A stretch of DNA of 64,000 nucleotides from Diaphorobacter nitroreducens (GCA_003755025.1 RJVL01000004.1:1-64000), one strand, 5' to 3'. Numbered from the stretch's first letter, positions 49,563 through 61,374 are shown. Program-made: numbers and translations. Notes: generated by a model not told the origin, from the sequence alone.

Positions 49563-52331
49563 ATGACACGCCCCAAGACCCTGGTGCTGGTGGATGGCTC
49601 CAGCTACCTGTACCGCGCATTCCATGCCATGCCCGACCTGCGCGCCGTGCCGGGCGATCCCGCCAGCGCACCCACGGGGGCCATCCGCGGCATGATCAAC
49701 ATGCTGCAGGCGCTCAAGAAAGAAGTCCCGGCCGACTACGCCGCCTGCGTTTTCGATGCCAGCGGCCCCACTTTTCGCGATGCGCTGTACCCCGAGTACA
49801 AGCAGCACCGCGCGCCCATGCCCGATGACCTGCGTGCGCAGATCGAGCCCATCCACGAGGTGGTGCGGCTGCTGGGCTGGCCGGTGCTGTGTATCCCCGG
49901 CGTGGAGGCCGACGACGTGATCGGCACGCTGGCTGCTACCGCGGCCGGCCAGGGCATGCAGGTGGTGATCTCCAGCGGCGACAAGGACCTGAGCCAGCTG
50001 GTGAACGAACACATCACCATCATCGACACCATGAACGGCAAGAAGCGGGACGTGGCCGGCGTGACCGCCGAGTTCGGCGTGCCCCCGACGCTTATGGTGG
50101 ACTACCAGGCCCTGGTGGGCGATGCCGTGGACAACGTGCCCGGCGTGCCCAAGGTCGGCCCCAAGACCGCCGCCAAATGGCTCACGGAATACGGTTCGCT
50201 GGATGCGCTGCTGGCCAACGCGGGCGCCATCAAGGGCGTGGCCGGCGAGAACCTGCGCGGGGCGCTGGACTGGCTGCCCACCGCGCGCACGCTGGTCACC
50301 ATCAAGACCGACTGCGACCTGGCGGGCCACCTCGATGGTCTGCCTGCTATCGATGCGATAGCTGTTGGCGCTGAGCAGGCGGACGCGTTGCGCGATTTTT
50401 ATCAAAAGTATGGCTTCAAGAGCCTGGCACGCGCGCTGCCGTCCTCTGTGGCGGCGGACGCTGGCGCCAGCGGAGACCTCTTCGCCACGCCCGACGCCAG
50501 CGCCGTCGCCGTGCAGGCGCAACAGCGCGAGGTGGTCTACGACACCATCCTCACGTGGGAGCAGCTCGACGGCTGGCTCGCGCGCCTGAAGGCCGCGCCG
50601 CTGGCGGCGCTGGACACCGAGACCACGTCGCTGGACGAGTTGCGGGCCGAGATCGTGGGCGTGTCCTTCAGCGTTGAGCCCGGAGCCGCCGCTTACATCC
50701 CGCTGGCGCACAACGGCCCTGACGCGCCGCCGCAGCTGCCGTTGGCCGAGGTGCTGGAGCGCCTGCGCCCCTGGCTGGAAGACCCGGCCTGCCCCAAGCT
50801 GGGCCAGCACGTGAAGTACGACCGGCATGTGTTCGCCAACCACGGCATCCAGGTGCGCGGCTATGCGCACGACACCATGCTGCAAAGCTACGTGCTGGAA
50901 GTGCACAAGCCCCATGGCCTGACCAGCCTGGCCGAGCGCCACACGGGCCGCACCGGCATCAGCTACGAAGACCTGTGCGGCAAGGGGGCCAAGCAGATCC
51001 CGTTTGCACAGGTCCCGGTGGACAAGGCTGCGGCCTACTCGTGCGAGGACTCCGACCAGACGCTGGATGTGCACCGCGTGCTATGGCCCCAGCTGCAGGC
51101 CGACGACAAGCTGCGCGGCATCTACGAGCTGGAGATGGCCTGCAGCGAGACCTTGTTTCGCATCGAGCGCAATGGCGTGCTGATCGACGCGGGCAAGCTG
51201 GCCTCCCAGAGCCACGCGCTGGGCCAGCGCATCCTGCAGCTGGAGCAGGAGGCGTACGCCATCGCCGGCCAGCCCTTCAACCTGGGCTCGCCCAAGCAAT
51301 TGGGTGAAATCTTCTTCGACAAGCTGGGCATGCCCGTGGTGAAGAAGACCGCCACCGGCGCGCGCAGCACCGACGAAGAGGTGCTGGAGAAGCTGGCCGA
51401 GGACTACCCCCTGCCCGCCAAACTGCTGGAACACCGCAGCCTGTGCAAGCTCAAGGGCACCTACACCGACAAACTCAGCACGCTGGCGGACCCGCGCACC
51501 GGCCGCGTCCACACCCACTACGCGCAGGCCGTGGCCGTCACCGGGCGGCTGTCCAGCAACGAGCCCAACCTGCAGAACATCCCCATCCGCACGCCGGAGG
51601 GCCGGCGCGTGCGCGAGGCCTTCGTGGCACCCGCGGGCCGCGTGATTGCCAGTGCTGACTACAGCCAGATCGAGCTGCGCATCATGGCGCACATCAGCGG
51701 CGACGAGGCGCTGCTGCACGCCTTCCGCGAGGGCCTGGACGTGCACCGCGCCACGGCGGCCGAGGTGTTCGGCGTGGCGCTGGACCAGGTCAGCAGCGAG
51801 CAGCGCCGCTACGCCAAGGTCATCAACTTCGGCCTGATCTACGGCATGAGCAGTTTCGGCCTGGCCAAGAACCTGGGCATCGAGACCAAGGCGGCGGCGG
51901 CCTACATCGACCGCTACTTCCAGCGCTACCCCGGCGTGAAGCAGTACATGGAAGAGACCAAGGCCCAGGCCAAGGCGCGCGGCTACGTGGAGACCGTGTT
52001 CGGCCGGCGCCTGTACCTGCCGGAGATCAACTCGCCCAACGGCCCGCGCCGCGGCGCGGCCGAGCGCACCGCCATCAACGCGCCCATGCAGGGCACGGCG
52101 GCCGACCTCATCAAGAAGGCCATGGTGGCCGTGCAGGGCGAGCTGGACGCGCGCAAGCCCGAGGTGCTCATGATCATGCAGGTGCACGACGAACTGGTTT
52201 TCGAGCTGCCCGAGGGCGAGGTGGACTGGCTGCGCCGTGAGATCCCGCGCCTGATGGCCGGCGTGGCCGCGCTGCAGGTACCGCTGCTGGCCGAAGTGGG
52301 CGTGGGGCCCGACTGGGACAAGGCGCACTGA
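49563..52331 (+). CDS. polA: DNA polymerase I
   Basis: The polymerase has 922 residues and all three domains. The 5'-nuclease spans about 1-290 (LVDGSSYLYRAFHAMPDLR). The 3'-5' exonuclease is at about 325-510 with DTETTSLDEL intact. The polymerase spans about 530-922 with motif A DYSQIELRIMAHISGD near 699, motif B RRYAKVINFGLIYGMS near 747 and motif C QVHDELVFE near 873. It acts in Okazaki fragment processing and repair. Residues about 261-271 lie in a repeat-derived stretch between the nuclease and exonuclease domains. Confidence 0.96.
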   Translation: MTRPKTLVLVDGSSYLYRAFHAMPDLRAVPGDPASAPTGAIRGMINMLQALKKEVPADYAACVFDASGPTFRDALYPEYKQHRAPMPDDLRAQIEPIHEVVRLLGWPVLCIPGVEADDVIGTLAATAAGQGMQVVISSGDKDLSQLVNEHITIIDTMNGKKRDVAGVTAEFGVPPTLMVDYQALVGDAVDNVPGVPKVGPKTAAKWLTEYGSLDALLANAGAIKGVAGENLRGALDWLPTARTLVTIKTDCDLAGHLDGLPAIDAIAVGAEQADALRDFYQKYGFKSLARALPSSVAADAGASGDLFATPDASAVAVQAQQREVVYDTILTWEQLDGWLARLKAAPLAALDTETTSLDELRAEIVGVSFSVEPGAAAYIPLAHNGPDAPPQLPLAEVLERLRPWLEDPACPKLGQHVKYDRHVFANHGIQVRGYAHDTMLQSYVLEVHKPHGLTSLAERHTGRTGISYEDLCGKGAKQIPFAQVPVDKAAAYSCEDSDQTLDVHRVLWPQLQADDKLRGIYELEMACSETLFRIERNGVLIDAGKLASQSHALGQRILQLEQEAYAIAGQPFNLGSPKQLGEIFFDKLGMPVVKKTATGARSTDEEVLEKLAEDYPLPAKLLEHRSLCKLKGTYTDKLSTLADPRTGRVHTHYAQAVAVTGRLSSNEPNLQNIPIRTPEGRRVREAFVAPAGRVIASADYSQIELRIMAHISGDEALLHAFREGLDVHRATAAEVFGVALDQVSSEQRRYAKVINFGLIYGMSSFGLAKNLGIETKAAAAYIDRYFQRYPGVKQYMEETKAQAKARGYVETVFGRRLYLPEINSPNGPRRGAAERTAINAPMQGTAADLIKKAMVAVQGELDARKPEVLMIMQVHDELVFELPEGEVDWLRREIPRLMAGVAALQVPLLAEVGVGPDWDKAH
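50345..50375 (+). repeat. Interspersed repeat fragment inside polA
   Basis: TGCTATCGATGCGATAGCTG, then TTGGCGCTGAGCAG, matches the left half of the repeat and remains in frame in polA. Confidence 0.6.
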
Positions 52332-52480
52332 TAGCGCTTGTAGCCCGGTGGCACGGTGGCGCGGGCGGGTCGCATGCGCAAAACGGCCATTGCCGCTACA
52401 TTGGCACGCCATGCCTCCTGGCCAGCGCCGGGGGGCGTCCGTCCCCCAACCCTTGCCACCCTTTGCCAGGAGCCTCCGTC

Positions 52481-53374
52481 ATGCACAGCGATCTCCAGAA
52501 CGACTTCGATGCACTCGTCCCCGGCCGTAGCACGGCAGCGGCCGCCAGCCGCCGCACCGCGCTGGGCGTCATGCTGGGGGCTGGCTATGCCGCCGCGGCC
52601 GCGCCGGTGATGGCGCAGACGGCGGTCTCCACCCCGGCCGACGGGCTCACGGCGGGGGAGGTGCACTTTGCGGTGAACGGCTTTGACGTGCGCGCCTACC
52701 GCGCGGCGCCGCAGGGCAAGACGGGGCTGCCCGTGGTGCTGGTGATTTCAGAGATCTTCGGCGTGCACGAGTACATTGCCGACGTTTGCCGCCGCCTGGC
52801 GCACCAGGGCTACCTTGCCGTTGCCCCCGACCTGTTCGCGCGCCAGGGCGACCCGCGCGCCTACAGTGAAGTCGCCAAGCTCATGAGCGAGCTGGTGTCC
52901 AAGGTGCCCGATGCCCAGGTCATGGCCGACCTGGACGGCGCCGTGCAATGGGCCGGAGCCCATGGCGGTGACCTCCAGCGCGTGGGCATCACCGGCTTTT
53001 GCTGGGGCGGCCGCATCACCTGGCTCTACGCCGCGCATGGCCCGGTGAAGGCCGGGGTGGCCTGGTATGGCCGTCTGGTGGGGCAGGCCAGCGCCCTGAA
53101 TCCCAAGCACCCCGTGGACCTGGCGCCCATCCTCAAGGCACCCGTGCTGGGTCTGTATGGCGAAAAAGATGCCGGCATACCTCTTGACACGATTGATAAG
53201 ATGAAAAGCGCCCTGTCAGAAGGGTCTGCCGCAGCGAAAGCCTCGCGGTTCGTGGTCTACCCGGACGCGCCGCATGCCTTCCATGCCGACTACCGCCCGA
53301 GCTTTCGCAAGGAAGCCGCGCAGGACGGCTGGAAGCGCACGCTGGCCTGGTTCAAGCAGCACGGCGTGGCGTGA
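52481..53374 (+). CDS. Dienelactone hydrolase family protein, exported
   Basis: The protein has 297 residues. An N-terminal SRRTALGVMLGAG (about 29-41) with a hydrophobic stretch suggests Tat export. The alpha/beta hydrolase has the DLH triad: Cys in GFCWGG, Asp in GEKDAGIP and His in PHAFHADY; SEIFGVHEYI supplies the oxyanion Glu. AGGAG precedes the ATG at 52481. Substrate unknown; a typical dienelactone role would be cytoplasmic, so another ester or lactone is likely. Confidence 0.9.
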   Translation: MHSDLQNDFDALVPGRSTAAAASRRTALGVMLGAGYAAAAAPVMAQTAVSTPADGLTAGEVHFAVNGFDVRAYRAAPQGKTGLPVVLVISEIFGVHEYIADVCRRLAHQGYLAVAPDLFARQGDPRAYSEVAKLMSELVSKVPDAQVMADLDGAVQWAGAHGGDLQRVGITGFCWGGRITWLYAAHGPVKAGVAWYGRLVGQASALNPKHPVDLAPILKAPVLGLYGEKDAGIPLDTIDKMKSALSEGSAAAKASRFVVYPDAPHAFHADYRPSFRKEAAQDGWKRTLAWFKQHGVA

Positions 53375-53398
53375 GCCGCGGCAGCCAGCACGCACACA

Positions 53399-53417
53399 AG
53401 CCCTTCGGGGCTTTTTT
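53399..53417 (+). terminator. Rho-independent terminator after the hydrolase gene
   Basis: AGCCC-TTCG-GGGCT followed by TTTTTT, a tetraloop hairpin. Confidence 0.88.
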
Positions 53418-53440
53418 TGATGGCGCGGCGAGAGTTTGGT

Positions 53441-53503
53441 TTTGAATGAAATTGGCATCTAAGCCAATAAGAGAAAGCGCAAGCAGCTATGACATTGATA
53501 GCG
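53441..53503 (-). repeat. Interspersed repeat copy overlapping the ZIP start
   Basis: Inverted copy: TTTTGAATGAAATTGGCATCT, then AAAGCGCAAGCAGCTATGAC and ATTGATAGC. The ATG of the ZIP gene and its first five codons lie inside the repeat. Confidence 0.75.
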
Positions 53504-54319
53504 ATCATCCTGGCCACGTTGGCCGCGGGCATTGGCAGTGTGTGGGTGGCGGCGGCGCTGCTGCGCCTGGGCATGCGCACGCGCCAGCGCGTGGGGCCGC
53601 AGCACCTGCTGAGCCTGGCCGCGGGCGCGCTGCTGGCCACCGCCTTCATGCATCTGCTGCCCGAGGCGTTCGAGAGCCAGGCCAGTGCGCACGACCTGTT
53701 TGCCACGCTGCTGCTGGGGCTGGTGTTCTTCTTCCTGCTGGACAAGGCCGAGCTGTGGCACCACGGCCATGAGCACAGCCCGTCCGAGCGGCACATCCAT
53801 GGCCAGGGCCACCACGACCACCACCCTGACCACGCGCACGACCACCACCATGGCCCGGGCCAGCACGGGCATGGCGGCTGGGCGTTGCTGACCGGCGACA
53901 GCGTGCACTGCTTTGGCGACGGCGTGTTGATCGCCTCGGCCTTCATGGCGGACATGCGGCTGGGCGTGGTGGCCGCGCTGTCGGTGCTGGCGCACGAGGT
54001 GCCGCACCACATCGGCGACCTGGTGGTGCTGCGCCACAGCACCCGCCACCGCAACGCGGCGCTGCTCAAGGTCTCGCTGGCGGGCGCGCTGACGGCGCTG
54101 GGCGGCCTGGTGGGCTACTACCTGGTGGGGCTGTGGGACGGCGGGCTGCCGTATTTCCTGGCCATCGCCTCCAGCAGCTTCGTGTACGTGGCACTGGCCG
54201 ACCTGATTCCGCAGCTGCAAAAACGCCTCTCGGCCGCGCAGACGCTGGCGCAGATCGCCTGGCTGGCGGCCGGCATCGCGGTGGTGACCTTTGTGAGCGG
54301 GCTGGCGCACGCGCATTGA
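53489..54319 (+). CDS. ZIP-family metal transporter
   Basis: This inner-membrane protein has 276 residues and eight predicted helices. A His-rich loop between helices 3 and 4 (about 90-130, with HDHHPDHAHDHHH) is a ZIP hallmark. The metal-binding helices carry HCFGDGVLIASAF and AHEVPHHIGDL. It probably imports Zn(II) or a related divalent metal. The start codon lies within a repeat copy and no good ribosome binding site is seen. Confidence 0.9.
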   Translation: MTLIAIILATLAAGIGSVWVAAALLRLGMRTRQRVGPQHLLSLAAGALLATAFMHLLPEAFESQASAHDLFATLLLGLVFFFLLDKAELWHHGHEHSPSERHIHGQGHHDHHPDHAHDHHHGPGQHGHGGWALLTGDSVHCFGDGVLIASAFMADMRLGVVAALSVLAHEVPHHIGDLVVLRHSTRHRNAALLKVSLAGALTALGGLVGYYLVGLWDGGLPYFLAIASSSFVYVALADLIPQLQKRLSAAQTLAQIAWLAAGIAVVTFVSGLAHAH

Positions 54320-54473
54320 GCACGGCGGGGCGTTCGCCGGTGTGCGCGCCGCGCATGCCTGCCCGGGGAGGACCGCGGCGCCAGTCCAAGGGCCGGCGGC
54401 CGCGCAGAGGGTGCAGGCGTTTAGAGGGTGCGGGCGTGTGGGCGCCTGGAACGCCGTGAACGCCGCAGCCGTA

Positions 54474-55226
54474 TCAACCCGTGGCCAGCGCCTCGCGCAC
54501 CCCGGCCACCTGGCGGCGCGAGACCGGCAGGGGCTCGGTGAGTCCGTGCAGGCGCACGGCCCAGCCTTCGCCCTCCTCGGCGTCGTAATAGCGCTCCAGC
54601 GCGCGCATGGCGCGGCGTGCCACCAGCGTGCTGCGGTGCACGCGCAGAAAGTGGCCCGCGTGGCGCGCCTCCAGGTCGGACAGCGCGCTGTCGATGACGA
54701 AGCTGCGCGTGAGGGTGCGCACCGTCACGTATTTCTGCTCGGCGCGCAGGAACAGCACGTCGTCCAGCGGCACGCGCTCGGTGCGCCCGCGCTCCTGGAT
54801 CAGCAGCACCTCGCAGCTGGGCGCCGGCAGCGGCGAGCGCGTGGGAGCGGCGCTGGGGGCGGCGGCGCGCTGCGCCTTGGCCAGTGCCTGCTGCAGGCGC
54901 TGCAGGCGCACGGGCTTGGTCAGGTAGTCCACGGCATCCAGTTCGAAGGCCGACAGCGCATGGTCCGCGTGGGCGGTCACGAACACGATGGCCGGCGGGT
55001 GCGGCAGGCGCTGGATGTGGTGCGCCAGTCCCAGGCCGTCCTGGCCGGGCATGTGGATGTCCAGCAGTACCACGTCCACCGCGCGGCCGCCGCTGGCCTC
55101 GAGCTGTGCCAGCGCGTCCGCGGCGTGCGCGGCCTCCGTCACGCTGTGGCGGGGGTCGCAGTCGGCCAGCAGCGTGCGCAGGCGGCTGCGGGCCAGGAGT
55201 TCGTCGTCCACGATCAGGATGTGCAT
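54474..55226 (-). CDS. LytTR-type response regulator, AlgR-like
   Basis: The protein has 250 residues. A receiver domain (about 1-120) has ILIVDDELLAR, the phosphorylated Asp in VVLLDIHMPG and the Lys in DYLTKPV. A C-terminal LytTR DNA-binding domain (about 145-250) follows, with RVPLDDVLFLRAEQKYV and FLRVHRSTLVARRA. It follows the sensor kinase gene on the same strand. In Pseudomonas the equivalent pair controls pili and alginate; targets here are unknown. Confidence 0.9.
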   Translation of the reverse strand: MHILIVDDELLARSRLRTLLADCDPRHSVTEAAHAADALAQLEASGGRAVDVVLLDIHMPGQDGLGLAHHIQRLPHPPAIVFVTAHADHALSAFELDAVDYLTKPVRLQRLQQALAKAQRAAAPSAAPTRSPLPAPSCEVLLIQERGRTERVPLDDVLFLRAEQKYVTVRTLTRSFVIDSALSDLEARHAGHFLRVHRSTLVARRAMRALERYYDAEEGEGWAVRLHGLTEPLPVSRRQVAGVREALATG

Positions 55227-55272
55227 GGGGCGTCGACTGTAGTGGATGTGGCGTGCCGCGTGGCCCGGGGAT

Positions 55273-56340
55273 TCAGGGTGCGGGCAGCGAGATGCGCACC
55301 TGGTACAGGCCGCCCTGTACGCCGGCGCTGAAGTCGCAGTCCACGTCGTGCAGCAGGCGCAGGCGGTCGCGCACGTTCGCCTGTGCGATGCCGTGGCCGC
55401 GTGGCGCGTCCTCGGCCGTGGGGCGATCGGTGGGCAGGGTGTTGGTGATGGTCAGCACCACGCGGCCGCCGCGCCGCTCGGTGGCGATGCGCAGCTTGCC
55501 CCCGCGCGCGCTGGGCTCCACGCCGTGCTTGACCGCGTTTTCCACCAGCGGCTGCAGCAAGAGCGGCGGCAGGCGCGCGGCGTTGGCGCGCGCATCCAGC
55601 ACCCATTGCACGCGCATGCGTTCGCCAAAGCGCACCTGCTCGATGTCCAGGTAGCGGCGCGCCAGCACGATCTCTTCCTCCAGTGTGGCGGACTCGCCCT
55701 GCTCCACCAGGGCGTGGCGGAACAGGTCGCTCAGGTCTTCCAGCAGCGCCTCGGCCTTGGCGGGTTCGTCGCGCACCAGGGCAATGGCGCTGTTGAGCGT
55801 GTTGAACAGGAAGTGTGGGCGGATGCGCGCCTGCAACTCGGTCAGGCGCGCGGTGGTGGCGGCGGGCGTGCGCGCGCGGGCGCGCATTTTCAGCGCGGTG
55901 ACCAGCAGCGCCGCCAGCAGCGCGCCGCTGGCGGCGCTGGCCAGCCACGGCGGCGGGGCGCCCGCGGGGCCGCTGGCCAGGGCCAGCATGGCGCAGGCCA
56001 GCAGGCCGGCCAGTGCGCCCAGCAGCACGCCGGCGGCGTACTGCAGCGGCTCCTGAAGGCGCTGCAGCGCCGTCTTGAGGCTGCAGGCCGTGATCAGCCA
56101 GGCGAGGGTGGCCGGCAGCGCGCCGCCCGTGAGCAACGCCAGGCGCGCCAGCCATTCGGCCAGGCTGCCCGCGCCGAACAAGGCGCCCACGCCCAGCACC
56201 AGTTCCACGAACAGCACGGCGCGCAGCACCACGCCCACCTGGCAGGCGTCGAACACCAGCGCGCGGCCGCGTACCGCACTGCGCGGTGCGGCTTCGGGCA
56301 GGGCGGCGGGGCGGGTCGATAAAATTTGCGTCTCTTGCAT
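55273..56340 (-). CDS. Sensor histidine kinase, LytS/AlgZ (FimS) type
   Basis: The protein has 355 residues. Four to six N-terminal helices precede a His_kinase domain with [18 protein letters not shown] (phospho-acceptor His near residue 175) and an ATPase region with [19 protein letters not shown] and [13 protein letters not shown]. It belongs to the unorthodox LytS-type kinases. The ATG at 56340 starts MQETQILS; the longer frame reaches into argH. It diverges from argH, as algZ does in Pseudomonas. Confidence 0.9.
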   Translation of the reverse strand: MQETQILSTRPAALPEAAPRSAVRGRALVFDACQVGVVLRAVLFVELVLGVGALFGAGSLAEWLARLALLTGGALPATLAWLITACSLKTALQRLQEPLQYAAGVLLGALAGLLACAMLALASGPAGAPPPWLASAASGALLAALLVTALKMRARARTPAATTARLTELQARIRPHFLFNTLNSAIALVRDEPAKAEALLEDLSDLFRHALVEQGESATLEEEIVLARRYLDIEQVRFGERMRVQWVLDARANAARLPPLLLQPLVENAVKHGVEPSARGGKLRIATERRGGRVVLTITNTLPTDRPTAEDAPRGHGIAQANVRDRLRLLHDVDCDFSAGVQGGLYQVRISLPAP

Positions 56341-56389
56341 TGCGGCATCCGGGCGTTCCGGGTGTCGAAACCCCCGGATTATTGCCCCC

Positions 56390-57850
<1,461 letters not shown>

Positions 57851-57860
57851 TTGCTCATCA

Positions 57861-57955
57861 AAAATAGGAGCTGGCAGCGCTTGATGTAGGCGGTTTTCAG
57901 TATGTTTTGATGCTGAAACGCTTTACTGGCAGGCGCGAGCAGCTCCTGAATTTGT
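57861..57955. repeat. Head-to-head pair of interspersed repeat copies
   Basis: AAAATAGGAGCTGGCAGCGCT (plus orientation) is followed by an inverted copy containing GCAGGCGCGAGCAGCTCCTG. Together they form a large imperfect palindrome in the argH to Bug receptor gap and could act as a bidirectional transcription stop. Confidence 0.65.
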
Positions 57956-57983
57956 ATCGACCTGCTGCCCCAGGAGAGCCACC

Positions 57984-58958
57984 ATGAACCTGCACCGCCG
58001 CCACCTGCTGGCCCGCGCCCTTGCCGCCAGCGTGCTGCCGGCGTTGCCCGCCTGGGCCGACGGCACCAAGCCGGTGCGCATCCTGGTGGGCTTTCCGCCC
58101 GGAGGCGGCTCGGATGCCATCGCCCGCCTGCTGGCCGACAAGCTCAAGGACGTGCTGGGCGTCCCCGTGGTGGTGGACAACCGACCCGGCGCGGGCGGGC
58201 AGATCGCGGCGCAGGTGCTCAAGGCCGCGCCGGCCGACGGGACCACGCTGTTCCTCACGCACGACCACACCATCTCCATCCTGCCGCTGGTGGTGAAGAA
58301 CCCCGGCTTCGACCCGGTGAGCGACTTCGTGCCGGTGGCGGGCTTTGCCACCTTCGTGAACGCGTTTGCCGTTTCGGGTGGCACGCCCGCGCGTTCGTTC
58401 AACGAGTATGTGCAGTGGCTCCAGGCCGCGCGGGGTGGCCAGGGCGCGGTGGGCGTGCCGGCGCCGGCGTCCACGCCGGAGTTTCTGGTCAAGCTGCTGG
58501 GCCGCAAGTACCGGCTGGACCTGGTGGCCGCGCCCTACCGCGGCAGCGCGCCCATGATCGGCGACATGCTGGGCAACCAGATCGCGGCGGGCGTGGGATC
58601 GGTGCAGGACTTCATCGAGCACCACCGCGGCGGCAAGCTGCGCGTGGTGGGCGTGCTGGGCACGCAGCGCCAGGCCGCGCTGCCCGATGTGCCCACGTTC
58701 GACGAACTGGGCCTCAAGGGCTTCGAGGACCTGCCGTACTACGGCATCTACGCGCCGGCCGGCACGCCCGGCGCTTTCATCGCGCAGTTCTCCGCCGCAC
58801 TGGCGCAGGTGCTGGCGCAGCCCGCGGTGCATGAGCAGCTCACCACCCTGGGCCTCACCGTGGGCCACATGGCGCCCGGGCAACTGGCCGCGCGCCAGAA
58901 GGCCTACACCGCAGCCTGGGCGCGCATCATCCGCAACAGCGGCTTCACGGCGCAGTAG
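57984..58958 (+). CDS. Bug-family tripartite tricarboxylate transporter substrate-binding protein
   Basis: This periplasmic receptor has 324 residues with a signal peptide (HRRHLLARALAASVLPALPAWA). VRILVGFPPGGGSDAIARLLA, VVVDNRPGAGGQIAAQ and LPDVPTFDELGL are Bug signatures. Such proteins are very numerous in Comamonadaceae and Bordetella and bind carboxylates or other small molecules. No TctA/TctB genes are adjacent, as is usual for orphan Bug receptors. AGGAG occurs upstream of the ATG. Confidence 0.93.
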   Translation: MNLHRRHLLARALAASVLPALPAWADGTKPVRILVGFPPGGGSDAIARLLADKLKDVLGVPVVVDNRPGAGGQIAAQVLKAAPADGTTLFLTHDHTISILPLVVKNPGFDPVSDFVPVAGFATFVNAFAVSGGTPARSFNEYVQWLQAARGGQGAVGVPAPASTPEFLVKLLGRKYRLDLVAAPYRGSAPMIGDMLGNQIAAGVGSVQDFIEHHRGGKLRVVGVLGTQRQAALPDVPTFDELGLKGFEDLPYYGIYAPAGTPGAFIAQFSAALAQVLAQPAVHEQLTTLGLTVGHMAPGQLAARQKAYTAAWARIIRNSGFTAQ

Positions 58959-59036
58959 GCGTGCAGTAGCCGCGCGGTAGGGGCGCGGTAGGGGCGCACC
59001 CCGGCCGCTGCCCCGCAGGCCAGCGCAGGCCCGCGT

Positions 59037-61145
59037 TCACGCCAGCGTGCGCACCTGCGGCTCGCGCGCCCACTGGCGCGTCTGCGCGGCGGCGATGAAG
59101 CCCTGCGCGTCGGCCGGGTCCACCACGCCCGCGTCGGGTTCGATGCCGCCGGCCTGCAGGATGGCCTGCGTGCCCTTGCAGGCAGCGATGGCCTTGAGGT
59201 GGCCGAAGGCGTCGCGGAACCAGTCCACCGCCACGGCCTCGCGCGCCAGCTGCGCGCCCATCTCCGGCGACAGCACCGAGGCCACCGCGTCGAACACCGC
59301 CGAGGGCGTGCCTGCCAGCTGCCCGTCGGCAGGCAACTGCGTGCCGTCCTTGAGCAGCGCGCCACCCACCTTGGGCGCGACGATCTTCACCTGCGCGCCC
59401 GCCTTCTCCAGCGCCTTGCGCAGGTTGGCCACGGTGGTGCCGTTGGAGCCGTCGGCCACCAGAATGCCCACGCAGCGGCCCTGCAGCGTGGGCTTCATGC
59501 GGTCGATGATCCGCAGGGCGGGCGAGGGCGGCAGGTCCTGCACCGGCACGGCCAGCGGGGGGGCGGGCGGCAGCTGCGGCAGCGCCAGGCCATCGGCCAC
59601 GCGCTGGGCCAACTCCGTATCGATGTGCAGCAGATGGCCCACCACGCCTTCGCGCACATGCAGCGTCTGTACCTTGGACAGCTCGAACACCAGCGCCGAC
59701 GCCAGGTGCGCCTGCTCCAGCGGGCTCTGGCTGCGGTAGAACATGCGCGCCTGGCTGTAGTGGTCGGCAAAGCTCTCGGGGCGGATGCGCCCCTTGCCGC
59801 TGCCTTCGTCGGTCTGCGCCACGTGCCGAAAACCCGCCGCCTGCGATGCGCGGGGCGAGTCGGCCTGCAGGCTGCTGGGCTCGTAGTTCACGCGGCCCTG
59901 CGGCACGAGCATCTGCATGTGGCCGTCGCGCTGGTTGTGGGCGAAGGGGCACTTGGGCGCGTTGATGGGGATCTGCACGAAGTTGGGGCCGCCCAGGCGC
60001 AGCAGTTGCGTGTCCAGGTAGCTGAACAGGCGCCCCTGCAGCAGCGGGTCGTTGCTGAAGTCGATGCCCGGCGGCAGGTTGGCCGGGCAGAAGGCGACCT
60101 GCTCGGTCTCGGCGAAGAAGTTGTCGGGCCAGCGGTTGAGCACCATGCGCCCGATGGGCCGCAGCGGCACCAGCTCTTCGGGGATGAGCTTGGTCGGGTC
60201 CAGGTGGTCGAAGGGGAACGTGCCGGCCTCTTCCTCGGTGAACAGCTGCACGGACAGCTCCCACTCGGGGTAGTCGCCCGCCTCGATGGCCTCGAACAGG
60301 TCGCGGCGGTGGAAGTCGTTGTCCGCCGCCTGCAGCTTCATCGCCTCGTCCCACACGGTGGACTGAATGCCCAGCTTGGGCCGCCAGTGGAACTTGACGA
60401 AGGTGCTTTCGCCCGCGGCATTCACCAGCCGGAAGCTGTGCACGCCAAAGCCCTCGATCATGCGCAGGCTGCGCGGAATGGTGCGGTCGCTCATGATCCA
60501 CATCACCATGTGCATGGATTCGGGCATGAGCGAGATGAAGTCCCAGAACGTGTCGTGCGCGCTGGCGGCCTGCGGGAAGGCGCGGTCGGGCTCCATCTTC
60601 ACGGCGTGCACGAGGTCGGGGAACTTCATCGCGTCCTGGATGAAGAACACCGGGACGTTGTTGCCCACCAGGTCCCAGTTGCCCTCGGGCGTGTAGAACT
60701 TCACGGCAAAGCCCCGCACGTCGCGCGGCGTGTCCACCGATCCGGCGCCACCGGCCACCGTGGAAAAGCGCGTGAACACGGGCGTGCGCGTGCCGACTTC
60801 GGTCAGTACCCGTGCCGTGGTGTAGTCCGCGAGGGAGTGCGTGAGCTCGAAGAAACCGTGCGCTGCGGAGCCGCGCGCGTGCACCACGCGCTCGGGAATG
60901 CGCTCGTGGTCGAAGTGGGTGATCTTCTCGCGCAGGATGAAGTCTTCCAGCAGCGCCGGCCCGTGCGGCGAGGGGCGCAGGGTGTTCTGGTTGTCGGGCA
61001 CGGCAATGCCCTGCTGAGTGGTCAGCACCGGGTGTTGGCCGGCGGCCTGCTGCTGCAGTTCTCCGGCATGGCCGCGGTAGCTGTCCGCATGGGCCGCGGC
61101 CTGGCGGGCGGGTAGGGGTTGCTTGGTGGCGGGGGTTCGTGGCAT
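59037..61145 (-). CDS. katE: Large-subunit catalase HPII
   Basis: This monofunctional haem catalase has 702 residues, with the long C-terminal flavodoxin-like domain (about 545-695) of clade 2 enzymes. [20 protein letters not shown] holds the distal His, [12 protein letters not shown] the Asn, and [17 protein letters not shown] near 370 the proximal haem Tyr. AAGGAG precedes the ATG. It degrades hydrogen peroxide and is often RpoS-controlled. It diverges from the macroglobulin gene. Confidence 0.95.
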   Translation of the reverse strand: MPRTPATKQPLPARQAAAHADSYRGHAGELQQQAAGQHPVLTTQQGIAVPDNQNTLRPSPHGPALLEDFILREKITHFDHERIPERVVHARGSAAHGFFELTHSLADYTTARVLTEVGTRTPVFTRFSTVAGGAGSVDTPRDVRGFAVKFYTPEGNWDLVGNNVPVFFIQDAMKFPDLVHAVKMEPDRAFPQAASAHDTFWDFISLMPESMHMVMWIMSDRTIPRSLRMIEGFGVHSFRLVNAAGESTFVKFHWRPKLGIQSTVWDEAMKLQAADNDFHRRDLFEAIEAGDYPEWELSVQLFTEEEAGTFPFDHLDPTKLIPEELVPLRPIGRMVLNRWPDNFFAETEQVAFCPANLPPGIDFSNDPLLQGRLFSYLDTQLLRLGGPNFVQIPINAPKCPFAHNQRDGHMQMLVPQGRVNYEPSSLQADSPRASQAAGFRHVAQTDEGSGKGRIRPESFADHYSQARMFYRSQSPLEQAHLASALVFELSKVQTLHVREGVVGHLLHIDTELAQRVADGLALPQLPPAPPLAVPVQDLPPSPALRIIDRMKPTLQGRCVGILVADGSNGTTVANLRKALEKAGAQVKIVAPKVGGALLKDGTQLPADGQLAGTPSAVFDAVASVLSPEMGAQLAREAVAVDWFRDAFGHLKAIAACKGTQAILQAGGIEPDAGVVDPADAQGFIAAAQTRQWAREPQVRTLA

Positions 61146-61374
61146 GGACGCTCCTTGGGCGAAATGGCGGTGGGTGTTGCACGGGGGCCGCGCTGCGGCG
61201 AGCCGCCATGTTTCGCGCGGTTTTGCGGCGCCTGGGTAGGACTTGCGCCCCTTTGCGCGTCGTCATGCGCCACCGCACGGGACGGGGTCTGCCCAGGCTG
61301 TAAGCGCATGCAACAGCCGCGTGGCGCATGGAGCGCTTTGATACGCTCGGCCAAAGCACTGCAGGGGGGATCTC

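Noticed and set aside
58960..59000. Short tandem GCGGTAGGGGC units after the Bug receptor gene
   Set aside because: Just two imperfect units, with no structural or regulatory pattern.
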